A stretch of DNA of 64,000 nt from Viscum album (taxonomy: Eukaryota; Streptophyta; Magnoliopsida; Santalales; Viscaceae): contig OY728143.1 of assembly GCA_963277665.1 (NCBI GenBank), positions 532,924,394 through 532,988,393 on the forward strand. Direction: 5' to 3'. The notes under the pieces are model-generated. The model had not been told where the DNA came from, searched no databases, and was given only the letters and a program-made list of their open reading frames with translations. Made by a program: the position numbers and the translations under genes. Position 1 is the first letter of the stretch. Each line of letters starts with the position of its first letter. This document shows, piece by piece, positions 48,600 through 60,350 of this stretch.

Positions 48600-49850
48600 A
48601 CATGTATGTGTCATGATTTCTTAATTTTGGGATTAATATTTATATTAGAATTCATTCATTGTTATGTTCTTAGTCTTAGTGTTGTCCATTTCAGACATGC
48701 ATAACCCATGTTTTTAGGTACATGGTTTTGTCTCTAGCCTATGTTATTGAACTATATTCCACCAGTTTTAAAATATAACATTATAAATGTTGTGGAATGA
48801 TTGATGCATTTGAATAGTTTTTAGTAATGGATTTAAAAAACAAAGGGTTTAAAAAAACTAATGGTTTTCCCCATGTTTTGATACATTAAAAGGGGTTTTC
48901 AAAGAATCTTGATGTGGTTTTATGTAAATATTTTCGATTGCTAATTTTTATTAATTAATTAGAAATGTAGAGTACGTTAAAATCAATTTGTACATAGGTG
49001 GATGTATTAGTAATAGTCGACATCCACTGATACAGTGAGGTGGGGTCACTCATTTGGTGTATGCCTGCTCCCTAGGGCAAATATTATGTGGGCGTGAAGT
49101 GCGCTATTGTGAGGATCATATTCTAGGGTGTTTGTACCTACTTATATTCAATTCATATGTCAACGTGATTGATGAATTTGAATGTTTCTATGTTGAGGGA
49201 AAAATTTATTAACTATACTAACAAACTATTGTTCATTGGTGTGATGTAACATGAGCATTTGGATGAATTTGGATGATTTGGATTCTATTTTTTCTGATGT
49301 ACTACCATGGTTTTGAAAAGATATGTGATATATGTGTTGGTTTGATTTTATAAATCCACTTTCATAAATGTATATGAAATTATTGGAAATATACATACCT
49401 TAATTATTTGAAAATGTCAAAAAAGGGGATATTAATTTGTTTTTAAATGATTTTTATAAAAACAATTAATCTATATATCTGTATTTAAATCATTATTTTT
49501 TTATGTTATATTATTATACTACATAGAAATGTTATAGAAAATATATATTTGATCCTTATTATCCTATTATATCACCCCATACACACCCCATATATTTTGC
49601 ACATAATATTTAAGACTTTTGATTTTAGGAAAGGAAATGCTACATAGTGAGGTTGTGTGGTTTTATAAAACATTTTTGTAGATGTATTGTTATATTGTTG
49701 GTGTCTTCCAAAAAGTCACATAAATACAATGAGAGTTGTTGTTTTGTTTTATTTTACTTTTTTGTAGGAATTTTCTCTTGAAATTTTCTTCTACCATTTC
49801 AGTTGTACATCTTAATTTTTTATATCACTATTAGGAAATATTAATTTATG
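48600..49850 (+). repeat. 3' LTR remnant of the split plus-strand gypsy element
   Basis: Resembles 12600-13223 joined to 24131-24880 in the same order, heavily diverged. It contains a locally GC-richer patch (49018-49140) with GTGGGGTCACTCATTTGG and GCTCCCTAGGGCAAA. Ends are approximate; no target duplication could be read. Confidence 0.48.
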
Positions 49851-49989
49851 TTTCATTATATCTTTTAATGAATATATGTATATATTTTATTCAAATTTGT
49901 GTTATGTGGAATCATAGCCACTATATTATTCTTTATCAGGTTCTTGAATCCATCTTTTATGTATCCAGAACTCATTTTGTGTATGTGGA

Positions 49990-50775
49990 AAATTATGATT
50001 GGTACATGTTTTTGAGGATATTTGGGCCATATTCTTCAAAGATCATGAGACCTAAGAATGCAACTTTTAACATCAAAAAGCCTCACTTCTTAAAAAAGTC
50101 ATACATTTTATCATTGCCTATTTTCACCATCATAATCCTCATGTTCTCTTCAGTTTTAATTTAATATTGTAGTAATTTATAATATCATTGATAGTGACTA
50201 CCAAAAATTATTAATGTGTTATATAAAGACGCTATTTATTTAATCCATTAATATTTTTGGGGAATTAGTTAATCTATGGGAATCCATATTAACTCAGAAT
50301 GTATATACATTGTATAGAAATAATTCTTATTAATATCTTCTATCATAAAATTTAATTGATAATATCTAAAATTGTAATCTTCCATTGAGATGTATTGGAA
50401 TCCTCATAGATGATAAAAAATGTAATACACCCTTGGTATTGGATAGTTTTTCTTTTCTATGATCATGATATAATCTTTTTTATTGTTAAAAAAATTCTTT
50501 GATTTATCTGTTTTCTTTAAAGGGATCTGTGACACACTAGAAAAAGATGAACTATGGTGTATGAATCCTTCTTACAAATTATTTAACACCTCATGTTTGA
50601 TTGTGGCCATCATCTATGTGGGTTTTGATATATGAGTGGATCTATTAGTATTCTCTCTTGATAACTCTACTTCACGATATGGGGATTTCAAGGATACTAT
50701 TATAAGAATAAAATAGTCCATTACATAGAAATGGGAATTACCATATAGTTGATGTATTCATTTCAATAGATCATT
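49990..50775 (-). pseudogene. Reverse transcriptase relic of the ancient element
   Basis: Following the protease on the minus strand: LKSPYREVELSREN (family LPGLPPxREVEFSI), NPHR.WPQSN (PYRMAP.E), RRIHTP, TDPFKENR, then KRLYHDHRKEKLSNTKGVLH (RLCIDYRKLNK.T.KNRYPLPRIDDLF). Further left REHEDYDG and DVKSCILRSHDL correspond to EEHE.HL and AKFSKCEFWL. Many stops. Four or more matches in correct order support the call. The 98-codon plus-strand open frame at 49868-50164 overlaps this relic and is not a gene. Confidence 0.62.
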
Positions 50776-50975
50776 TAGCAATGGTTTGCTTCATTAAATT
50801 CTATCCTTAGACACACTGTTTTTTGATTTTCCATTTGAGACTGAAGATAGTTTTTGAATGTTTTTAATATTAATGGATGGATTAGAATATAAAAATTGAT
50901 TTCCTTTCCATAAATTTTTATGTGTTTACTATATATTAAAATCCAATCAATTCCTAGTATAGTATAAAATTTCAC
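50776..50975 (-). pseudogene. Aspartic protease relic of the ancient element
   Basis: An open stretch of 66 codons begins MKFYTILGIDWILIYSK and continues IKIYGKEINFYI, matching the gypsy protease C-terminal half FDVILGMDWL..Y.A.IDC..KEI.F. The upstream DSG segment is not readable. It lies directly upstream of the RT relic. Confidence 0.66.
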
Positions 50976-51959
50976 CCAAGAATGTATTATGGATACATTT
51001 GAAGAATCGACCCATATACTATAATTGGGGAAATATCAAACACATATGTTTTAATGATCTCACAACTATGCGTTTTTAGATATACCACTACATCATGATT
51101 TTGGGATTTGGTTTAGTAGTTCTAAGAATCATATGGGATATAAAGGAATGTGTATAACTATAATAAAATATACCATTTTCCATTATTTAGTGATTCATAA
51201 TTTTTTCTACAAGGTATCCATTTTCATACTCGATTTCATTAGTAGTGTTGATATATGATTTTCTATTTTCAATTGGATTTTGTTTTTAATGATATTGATA
51301 TTCCTTAAGAAAAAATTATTTTGTTCATATTCTTTCATAGTTCCCTTGCTCAAAATAGTAGAAAAATTGGACCATTAGTGGTTCATTAAGTGGTGATTTC
51401 ATTTCATCTATCATGTTTAATGTATTATTCAGGGATAATTAATATTCATGATAGTAGTGTTCTTTTCACTTAAATTTGAAGAATTATAAAATCAATTTTC
51501 ATAAACTCCTCTATGTTTCATCAATGATTTTTTTAAATGGTGGTTAGGGTTATATTTCCTCCTTTTTCATTTTACCCACTAGAATGAAACTCCATTATTC
51601 TCTTCATATCTCTGTAATTGTAGGAACACTCACCAATCTATATATCACATTGAGGGAACAATGAAATATACCTTCATAACTCCAATATTCTTAGATAAAT
51701 AGAAATATTCTATGTTGATGTTTTAATCCAATAATAAATTAACAAATTTTATCTCAACATTGATAGAAAAAATAACAAATATATTGCATTTTTTCATAAT
51801 TTATAAAATAATGTCCAGAATTTTACTTTATCCTATAATAATTCTATTTCTATATTTGTTTGAATAGTTGGAGAGTAATATTTATTATGTAATTTTTTAT
51901 TATATTCATATGACACTATATTAATCATTAAATATTTTTTCATGGTATTATTTATCACA

Positions 51960-52040
51960 TAGAAGCATTAATTGTTTTTCCCATATAAATGACAGATGAT
52001 CAGAGTCACCTTCACCTTATCATAATAGTGGATAATATAA
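51960..52040 (-). pseudogene. Gag capsid relic of the ancient element
   Basis: Minus-strand reading gives YYDKVKVTLIICHLYGKNN, which fits the capsid segment ..KV.LA.Y.L.GEA..WW. It is about 1 kb upstream of the protease relic, the normal gypsy spacing. 50976-51959 should be the gag C-terminus and protease N-terminus but is not readable. Confidence 0.42.
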
Positions 52041-54672
52041 AATAATTTCCCTACGAAAATATTATATTACTCAGTGATTAGGGTATTAGAAGCCCTATTT
52101 AATAATGGTTATTGTATACATATAAAAGTGAAAATTTATAAATTTTCATTCTTGGGCGGAATATAGGCAATTCATGTGGTAATGGTTAGTTTTCTTATAC
52201 TGAGATGGTTCTGAAATCAACACAATACGTTTCAAAATTCCACCTACCATATCATTTGGGATTTTATTAAAAAATCATTGCAATGCCCATCCCATGGGCT
52301 ATTGGAATGATGTATCCTGGTCACCCCATTTTCTAAAATATGATAGGACTAAACAAAACTGAACATAATAAATTCTAAAAAAATAAATTAATTATTTTAG
52401 GCAATTTAATCATAATAAAACATATAATGAGATTCATATGTTTACAGTTTTATAATAAAAATACAAATTAATATTTAATAAAAAATTTACATATGTTATG
52501 ATTATTAACTATTGTTATCAAATTCTTATTTAGAAATTAACTAAATCATACATTTGATACGAACTATAATGACCATACCTTTTTTTACTAGTTAATTATA
52601 TAATTTGAATGAAATACAAATAATATATATTAATTCAAGGGTCAAATGGTATAATATCAATGAAAAATTAGGATCTTATATCACATATAATTAAAAAATA
52701 ATATTTATTTAATTCTATCATTATTGTACAATTAAAATCTATTACCTTATCATTAGTACATTTAACTAGTTGAGGATATACATCAAATAAGGGCGTGACA
52801 TCAAATCCAAGGTGGATGACGAAGAGAAACCTGAACTAAAATAGCATGGGTGATAATTATCATTTTAACCATATAAATGTATATTATAATCATCATAATC
52901 ATTATGAAATCATTATATTAAGAAATAAAATATTGCTATTCTAAAAAATTAAACAAATAGTTATAGTGGCTATGTACCACATAATGTTTTAAATAAATCT
53001 AGACTCATGTTAGACATAACATTTGTTTATATAAATAAAATCATCATTGGGAATAATGATAGAACAATTTTCATTCCTTATACATATTCTATGTTGAGAT
53101 AAATCATATTACATAATTCTTTAGAGGGATGTATTGTTATAATTCCACCTATCACATTATAATATTTATATAATCAAACATGAAAAATATAATTTCTAAA
53201 AATCTAAGTCATCAAATAGTACATGAATATATGGTTTTCATAAATATTTAACCAAAAATATTTTCCTAAGTAAATATTTGGTTCCCAAATTAATGGGTTA
53301 AAATATATTGGACATAAAAAAACATTTATGTCAGTATAAGAAGGATCTCAAGTAGGGTCTAATATATTTTTTATAAATAAATTAATTTTTGGAAAACATT
53401 TATACATGAAGTATAAATAAAGGAGAGAAAATGTATATCATTTAAAATATAATTGAATATTATTAAAATACTATTTATGTAACACTATTGAAATATCCAT
53501 ATAGAAAATGATATGAGGGATAGATAACCAAATAAATGTGAATTGGGTTCGTGAATCCCCATCAATTAAATCAATCTTTATTTCATCACATTTATGTCTC
53601 ATGAATAATAAAGACATATTAATTAGAAAATAAAAATATTTCTTATTTATGTTCTTTTATTTCAATTATTATCTCATATAATAATTTTTTTATATTAAAT
53701 AATTTTGGATGTCGATACTCAAGTATTTTGAAATTATTTATTCCTAAAAAATTTATCATGTAACATGAACTTATATATTTTGTTATAGTTAATTTATTCA
53801 CATGTATAATTAAAAACCTATGATATATATATATAATAATAATTAATTTTTTATACATTGAAATAATGTTTATGATATAAAAAGGCTTTTATAATGACCA
53901 CATTCAATCTTAATAGACCGTTAAATGGGCGTTGTGAAAATAGGAGGAACAAGAAGAATCACCATATCATAATTCATAAATAAAATAATCCAATAGGATA
54001 AAGTAACTATTACGGTTTTTACATAAAACACAATATATAATAATAATCTTTTAATTTTAATGCTGTAGAGAATTAGCGTACGATGAGATGTGAATGATAG
54101 GAAATGTTTTGAAAAAATACCCACTTATTGGTGTTTCTTATTCGTTATGTCAGTAAACAATTTTGATCATTGGATTGGGATGGCTCCAAAATGTGTCTGG
54201 GAATTGTAATAAAACAAAGAGTATGTAATGGGGATGTGATTTTTCATTTAAATGTTTGGGATATAATGTTATATAAGTGGAGAGATATGAGATTTTTATA
54301 ATTAATGAGTGGTGTTTTTAGAATAATATTTTGAATAAAATACTTTATATAAGGTACCCATTTTAAAAGTGATTTTTTTAATATTATAAACCACATTTGA
54401 ATAAAATATCAATATTTTATCACTTTTAATAACATTATAATTATAATTCATTAGTTTTATTATGAGGTAGGGTGGAAAAAATGAGGAAATATTATTTTGG
54501 TATCATTATTTAATTTTTTTATTTTTCAAAGACATTATTAGTTTAGGATAATTATAATATTATATTTTAATTATATAATTATCAAATTGAATATTCGTGG
54601 GTCTATCCTAATGTTCTATATTTTATTGTAACATTTTTAAACAATGATTGATGTAATTTAAGATGCACTAGG
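52041..54672 (-). other. AT-rich, no gene; probable leader and 5' LTR of the ancient element
   Basis: No ORF of substance and no family words on either strand. A minus-strand TGTCACGCCC near 52803 looks like a typical gypsy LTR start, but no matching copy was found. Short minus-strand open frames at 53643 and 53921 are AT-rich noise. Confidence 0.4.
54668..54672. repeat. Candidate left target-site duplication of element A-prime
   Basis: CTAGG precedes the LTR; the partner is beyond the window. Confidence 0.4.
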
Positions 54673-56299
54673 TGTAAAACCCTAGGTAAATAAAGAACAT
54701 GACATTTCATATTTATCCATATTTGTGAATAAAATATTTAAATGACTTTAAAGGGGACGCTATGCTCGATGGCATACCCAACACGCAACAACGAGTTTCT
54801 TGGGAATCTTACTTTGCACTATAATAATAAAATAATATTATTTTAAATGGTAGTTATCATGTAGCCGTTGTAATGGCGGGAATGGATAGAAATAACTAAA
54901 ATATGATTATATATGTTTTTAAATGTTTTTAAATTTATCCAATAAAAGATAGAGGCTTAAAATACATAAAGAATTGAATTTTAGGCATATATGCACTAGT
55001 TTTCACTAAAGGTTCACTTATCGCCTTTTGATGGCGAACCGTCATTAAATATAGTTTTGTTCACTCTTATACATTCTATTGGACCAAATAAAACTCTTCT
55101 TAAAAATCGGGACATCAAAATTTACTTTGTGTAAATTTTTGGTATCTTTCCGATAATGTTCATTTTTTTATTTAATAGTGTAAAATGTTGTATTTAATTC
55201 AAAACATATTTTTAATCTAATTTATTTATATGATTAGATTATATCTTGAATTGGTTTTAAATTGAAATTAGAAAATATTTTTACCATTAAATCCCGTAGT
55301 GGTCGTTGGAATTAATTTCACGTTGAAATCAGACTTAAACTAGTGTCAATCTTTTGATACTTATTGTTTTATAAAAACACGCTATTTGCTCCGACAGGGG
55401 GAATTAATTATTAAATTAATTAATGTGACTAATATGTTTTGAATTTTTGTAAAACGGAGTTCATTTTTGAATTCGGAATATCAAATAAAGCTTAGGGTGA
55501 AGTTTTGGTATTTTCCTGAAAAACTCGAATTTTTGATGAATAGTGAAACCACTAAGTGGTAATCAGGCAAACTGATTTTTCAGTTACATGAACGTTTACC
55601 ACTAATGTGTATTGAATTTTGAAAATCTGACATACATAGTTGTCATTATTATGTAAAATGTGGTTCAATGGGATGAAAATAATTTTTTGGTGAATAGTAA
55701 CTTATTAAGTTTTTAATCGCGATTAGTGGTAATTAGTGTAATTTAAGGTAAAAATGATATTATAAGAATGTGAAAACACCATGAAACTTGTCCTACACCT
55801 ATTGGGTGAGTAATTGCCGACCCATACAAGCCATGGGCCAACTTGGGGACCCCATGGATCCACTTTGGTTGGGAAATGACATAAATGACTTTTTATTTAA
55901 TGTAAAAGTAAAAATGACACAAACATGATATGTTTTACTAAAGCAATTGTTAACTGGGGTTATTCAAGTCATCATTTTGATTATAATTAGTCATTGGAAA
56001 GCTAAAAAGATTTCCTACATCATAGTATTTTTTTTATAATTTTAGGACATTAAATAAATTAAATTATTTATGACATAATAATGATGCAGCGATGACATCA
56101 TTATTTGACGATTTAAATAAAATGGAAAGATAATGTAAAATCTTTGAACTACACATGTCCAAAACTTATTGGATGAGTGGATTTCGAAGCCTTATCACCT
56201 TATCCACGAATTATATCAATGTGGGTCCTTCTAAAACCGAAACACATTTTCAAATAAAGTAATATTTCATACATTCCAAAAGTGCCCATCCTCTCCTCT

Positions 56300-56306
56300 T
56301 ATAAAA
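56300..56306 (+). promoter_or_regulatory. TATA box, element A-prime 5' LTR
   Basis: TATAAAA in CTCCTCTTATAAAAGGACCC, equivalent to the element A TATA boxes. Confidence 0.8.
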
Positions 56307-57020
56307 GGACCCCACCTCTACCTCATTTCACACACTCCTCATGCCTTTGGCTCAGACAAACCCTGCCCATTTACTCTATCCACATCCCTCTCCTCATCCT
56401 AGAGGATTCCCTTTGGGCAGAATCCTTTCAAAGGAAGCCTTTAGGCTCCAATCAAAAGGAGTTACACTTTTAAAGGTAATTCATTCTCTCATGTTCATTT
56501 GTTTTATTTTGCTTCTCCAACCCCCTAAACTTTTTTTATTTACTTCTTTTGTAACAAAACAAGTATATTAAATATACTAGGATGTTGTTATTAGATTTAT
56601 TCGAGTTACACTCTCACAAAACTACATCAAATGGTTAAAGAACATACGGTTTCCGTGGATGGTGAAATTCTGCCTCCCGAAACGATGATTGTTCAATACT
56701 CATTAAACACCTTCAAAGGTGGCCATTATGATGTCACTATTTTTATATATGATATATAATATGTTTATGTTTTACTTATGCTTCTGTATTTTTCATTTTT
56801 GTCTTACCTTTATGGCTTCCATTATGGGTATTCGCGATATCTTCATTTAAGGAAGTGCGGACTACCGCCCCCTCAAAGTGATTTGATTCGTTGAATACCA
56901 TATGTGGGATGTATAAAGGATGGAAATATGATATTATATATGATATTATACTGGAAGTATAATATTCCTTTATATCATTATTATTCCATTTATAAAATAC
57001 GAAATAGAAATGAAAGTAGT

Positions 57021-57056
57021 GTTCATGCGTACGTACGGCTTACCGTCTCGATGAAC
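57021..57056 (+). repeat. Conserved-loop hairpin, element A-prime
   Basis: GTTCAT pairs with ATGAAC around GTACGTACGG and TACCGTCTC. Confidence 0.78.
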
Positions 57057-57389
57057 GGTGCATTTCATTTCTTACCTCTAAATGATTATGTAATGTTATA
57101 AATGCATGAATGTACTGGATATATATGAAATATATGATATCTAAATGATGAATAAAATTCTGGATATAATAAAAATTTGGCCACACGAACAACATGTAAT
57201 TGTAAGAAGTCCACTTTCGACTTAAGAACCAAATATCGGCAAAACAAATATTATTAACTTAAATTATTACATAATGTTTATGACACGGTAATAAGTGATA
57301 TAAAAGGAATAATGAACTTGAAAAAGGTTCTTAAGGAATTAGAAATTAACTCATGTTTATTATTCAGGACGTTAAAGAACGATCGAGTC

Positions 57390-58200
57390 AAGTCGAACCC
57401 GAGGTAAGGGATCCTGCTCCTCTCTTTCTTTTTAAGTACACTCTTTTATGTCATTCCTTATAATCTAATATTTCTAGTTATTGGGATGTTCTTTTATATC
57501 ACTCTTACTGTAATGTTTAAGTTCATATGATGAGAGACCCTATTCTCTCTCCTCAATCCATTTTGGAAGTTTCGAGTGGTGCAGTTAGGCTGCTGAATTT
57601 TTGTAAGAGATCTAACCTCTCTCTTTCTCTTTAAGTACTCCCCTTTATGTCACTCCTTTTATGCTCCTATTTGTTATGATAGGGGATGTTACTTCATATT
57701 CCACTTGCTGTAAATTTTGTTTTAATGGGATGAGATACCCTATTTGATCTCATCAATCCATTTTTGGAAGTTTTATGTGGCACCGTTAGGCTACTGATTT
57801 TTCGTAAGGGATTTTACATCTGACATTTATTCCCGTGAGATTTATGCTACATTTGCCACAATTTCCTTTGAGTGGTGTATGTACTGCAATTATTCTACAC
57901 ATTGTGTAATATAATCTCCTTTATGAGTATTTACATCAATGATTTATTGTCCTTATTTCATGGGGTGTATGTTTTGAAAGATACCCAAGTCTGTAAGGAA
58001 ACCTTTCACCCTCCACTTTTTTAAAAGACTTATTCTGTTGGGTCTTTTAATTTACATATTGTTACGTTGAGATATGTTCAAATATATCCTTATTTATTTA
58101 AATTTTATGTCCAAGTGATGAGATACACTTTTTATCTCTCATCAACTCATTTTGATGTGATGCCTTTAGGCTGTCAAGGGAACTTTTTAACCCAATTTCG
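57390..58200 (+). repeat. About 190-bp diverged tandem repeats in R-U5, A-prime
   Basis: Same series as element A. Hairpins: 57729-57754 (GATGAGAT with ATCTCATC, perfect 8 bp) and about 58117-58143 (GATGAGATA with TATCTCTCATC). GAGGTAAGGG at about 57402. Confidence 0.72.
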
Positions 58201-59509
58201 ATTTCTTTGGGTTTAACATGTAGTCATTGAATATGTCATCCATTGAAGATGTGTGAATGAACTTTTATTGTTTTACACTTAATATCCACTTATATTGGGT
58301 GTATTTATATTTTTCACACATATTTTTGAGATTGAATTGTCCTTAATTTAAGGATATCTTCTTTATAAGGGATTTCATCACATTTGACATTTCTATTGAG
58401 GGTTCATTGTTGTTATGCACCAATTCACTCTTCTATAGTGTATATACTGTCCTTTGGAGTATTATATCATGAATCCATTTATTCTCATGATATTATAAAG
58501 TTCTGACTAAATGTTATTCCTCAATTATTGTATTCAAGTGTCTCTAATTTTGGTAAAACACCTTTAACCAAAATATCGTTTTAAATGTTTTAATTATTTG
58601 TTCTTATTAATATCCATGTTTTCAAAATGGTTTTAAGGATTTATATATATGGATATTAATGGTTTAAAATTTTAAGCTTCATGGTGGTATGGGACACTTT
58701 GATTCAAAAATCTCTTTATTAAATGTTTTAAATGGTTTTGGAAATGGTTTCTTTTTGAATGGATTCATTATTTCAATATACTAAAATGTTATATTATGAT
58801 TGAAATGTGGAAATGTTATGTTTCCTTTATGCATGTTTTATGTGACACATTTATGTTATGGTTCTTGGGCATTGTTATGAAAATGGGTGGTTTCATGATA
58901 AACTAAGGGCGGGTGAGCCCAATATAGCTCTCCAATGCATTGGGTAACGCGAAGGAGTAAAACGTTAAGGTTTCTCCGAAGAGATTTAGGGAATATACTG
59001 TGATGGGTATTCCATATGTAACCAAGAGGGTTACTCCCTATGTAAGAATGTTATGAATGCCTCAAGTTCCCTTTATGTCTTATGATTTCTATGATTTGTT
59101 CATGATTTTATGAGGTATGATAAAGTGCCTATGTTTTATGGGTAAAGTATGATTTCATTCTTATGTATATATGAACTCATGTTTCCTTTCCATATTTTTA
59201 TAACTCTTACTGAGCTTTTTATGCTCATCCCAAGTTTTTTTGAAATGTTTTTCACAGGTCAAGGGAAAGTTAATGATGTGATGATAGTGTCAAGGATGTG
59301 TCAAGAAAGAATCCGTGTTATATTTTCAATATGTTACCATTGATGGGATGAATGAATACTGACTTTTATGTAACCACTTTGTTTAAAGGTGGAATGTAAT
59401 GCAAGTTTCAAGATCTAATTCTCTAAAACTCTAAACCTGAAATGATCCTCAATGTGTAATCTTGTGATAACTCAAGATTATGTAAGGTTTAAGGCCGGGG
59501 CCTTATAGT

Positions 59510-59521
59510 TGGTATCAAAGG
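59510..59521 (+). other. Primer binding site, element A-prime
   Basis: TGGTATCAAAGG two bases after the LTR end, identical to element A copy 1. Confidence 0.83.
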
Positions 59522-59711
59522 TCGGTTTAGATAACTTTAGAGGTTAGGGTATTCTTAAAGCATAAGTGACATTACCATAATGGTTAGGATTTGAGAAAGA
59601 GTCCCAGTTTTAGATAAATTGAATGAGTAAGTATATCTTAGTGTTTATATTACTCATTAGTACATGATGGTTTTGTTGATATACTCACACTGACCTTTTT
59701 GGTTTTAGCAA

Positions 59712-60278
59712 ATGGCTGGATCTAGCAGGCACCAAAGTAACAATGGATGTGAAGGAAACTGTGACAGTCTTTTGAGCAAGCAACTGAATGATATGGGAGC
59801 TGCAATGACAACTCTTTTGATTATCCCCAACCAACTATCTGGATTCATGATTGACCACCTAAACCTTGGAGATTTCTCTAAGGCATCATATATGCAAGAA
59901 ACAAATCCCTACGGAAGTACAGGTAATAATCATAAAGGTAAGTGTGTTCAAAAACCTATGTGTCAAAGATGTGGAAAGAAACACCTAGGAAAATGTTTCA
60001 AAGGGACAGAAATATGCTATAGATGTGGAAATGAAGGTCATAAAGCAAGAACCTTCCATGGAAAAAGGAAGCATCCAGTTGACTCAAGGAAAGGGAAAGA
60101 AGTTCATTCTGAGGGATCAATTGAATGTTTTAAATGTGGTGTGCATGGTCATTATGCAAACACATTTCCTATGAAGAAGTTTCATTAATGGGGTCACCAA
60201 GAGCGTACCAATATTAGTTTACCAATACCTAATGCCATTCCGATTGAGGATGAAGAAACAGACAATGACCAATCAAAG
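59712..60278 (+). pseudogene. Gag-like zinc-knuckle gene, copy 3, one nonsense codon
   Basis: Starts MAGSSRHQSN and is collinear with copy 1 (567 nt from ATG to the intron-like donor in both). Cluster C84-C87-H91-C95 (CQRCGKKHLGKC) is complete here; the two following knuckles again end in Phe (HKARTF, HYANTF). A TAA at 60186-60188 follows MKKFH; beyond it the same frame continues PIPNAIPIEDEE to the donor. Only this stop separates it from a complete frame. Conservation of frame length over otherwise diverged copies suggests past coding selection. Confidence 0.78.
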
Positions 60279-60350
60279 GTATGTACTATTTCATGACTAT
60301 TGTTTTCCTATTTTGGAATCTTAGGATATGATTCATGATTTTGTTTGTAG
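60279..60350 (+). other. 72-nt intron-like segment, copy 3
   Basis: AAAG|GTATGT to TTTGTAG|GAAAG; donor here is the stronger GTATGT. Same length as copies 1 and 2. Confidence 0.5.

Larger units (their letters stand above)
49851..54672 (-). mobile_element. Right half of the ancient AT-rich gypsy element
   Basis: Minus-strand relics in order from right to left: capsid (about 52.03-51.96 kb), protease (50975-50776) and RT (50775-49990). The left half (8483-12450, same strand) begins with the RT-RNase H junction, so the two halves together make one pol interrupted by the plus-strand gypsy insertion. The stretch 52041-54672 lies upstream of gag and should be leader and 5' LTR; no coding signal is seen there and its far end is cut by element A-prime. 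Confidence 0.6.
54673..59507 (+). repeat. Element A-prime 5' LTR (4835 bp)
   Basis: It starts TGTAAAACCCTAGG and ends GGGGCCTTATA before the PBS. TATA box 56300, conserved-loop hairpin 57021-57056, R-U5 repeats 57390-58200. The segment 58300-58780 is more diverged from element A. The 3' end matches element A closely, including CACAGGTCAAGG near 59253. No supported coding sequence. Confidence 0.92.

Noticed and set aside
49868..50164. 98-codon plus-strand ORF, possible membrane protein
   Set aside because: It overlaps RT words on the minus strand in the right order; hydrophobic residues follow from the T-rich plus strand.
52793..52810. LTR boundary at minus-strand TGTCACGCCC
   Set aside because: No second copy, PBS or PPT could be found nearby, so it is only mentioned as a possibility.
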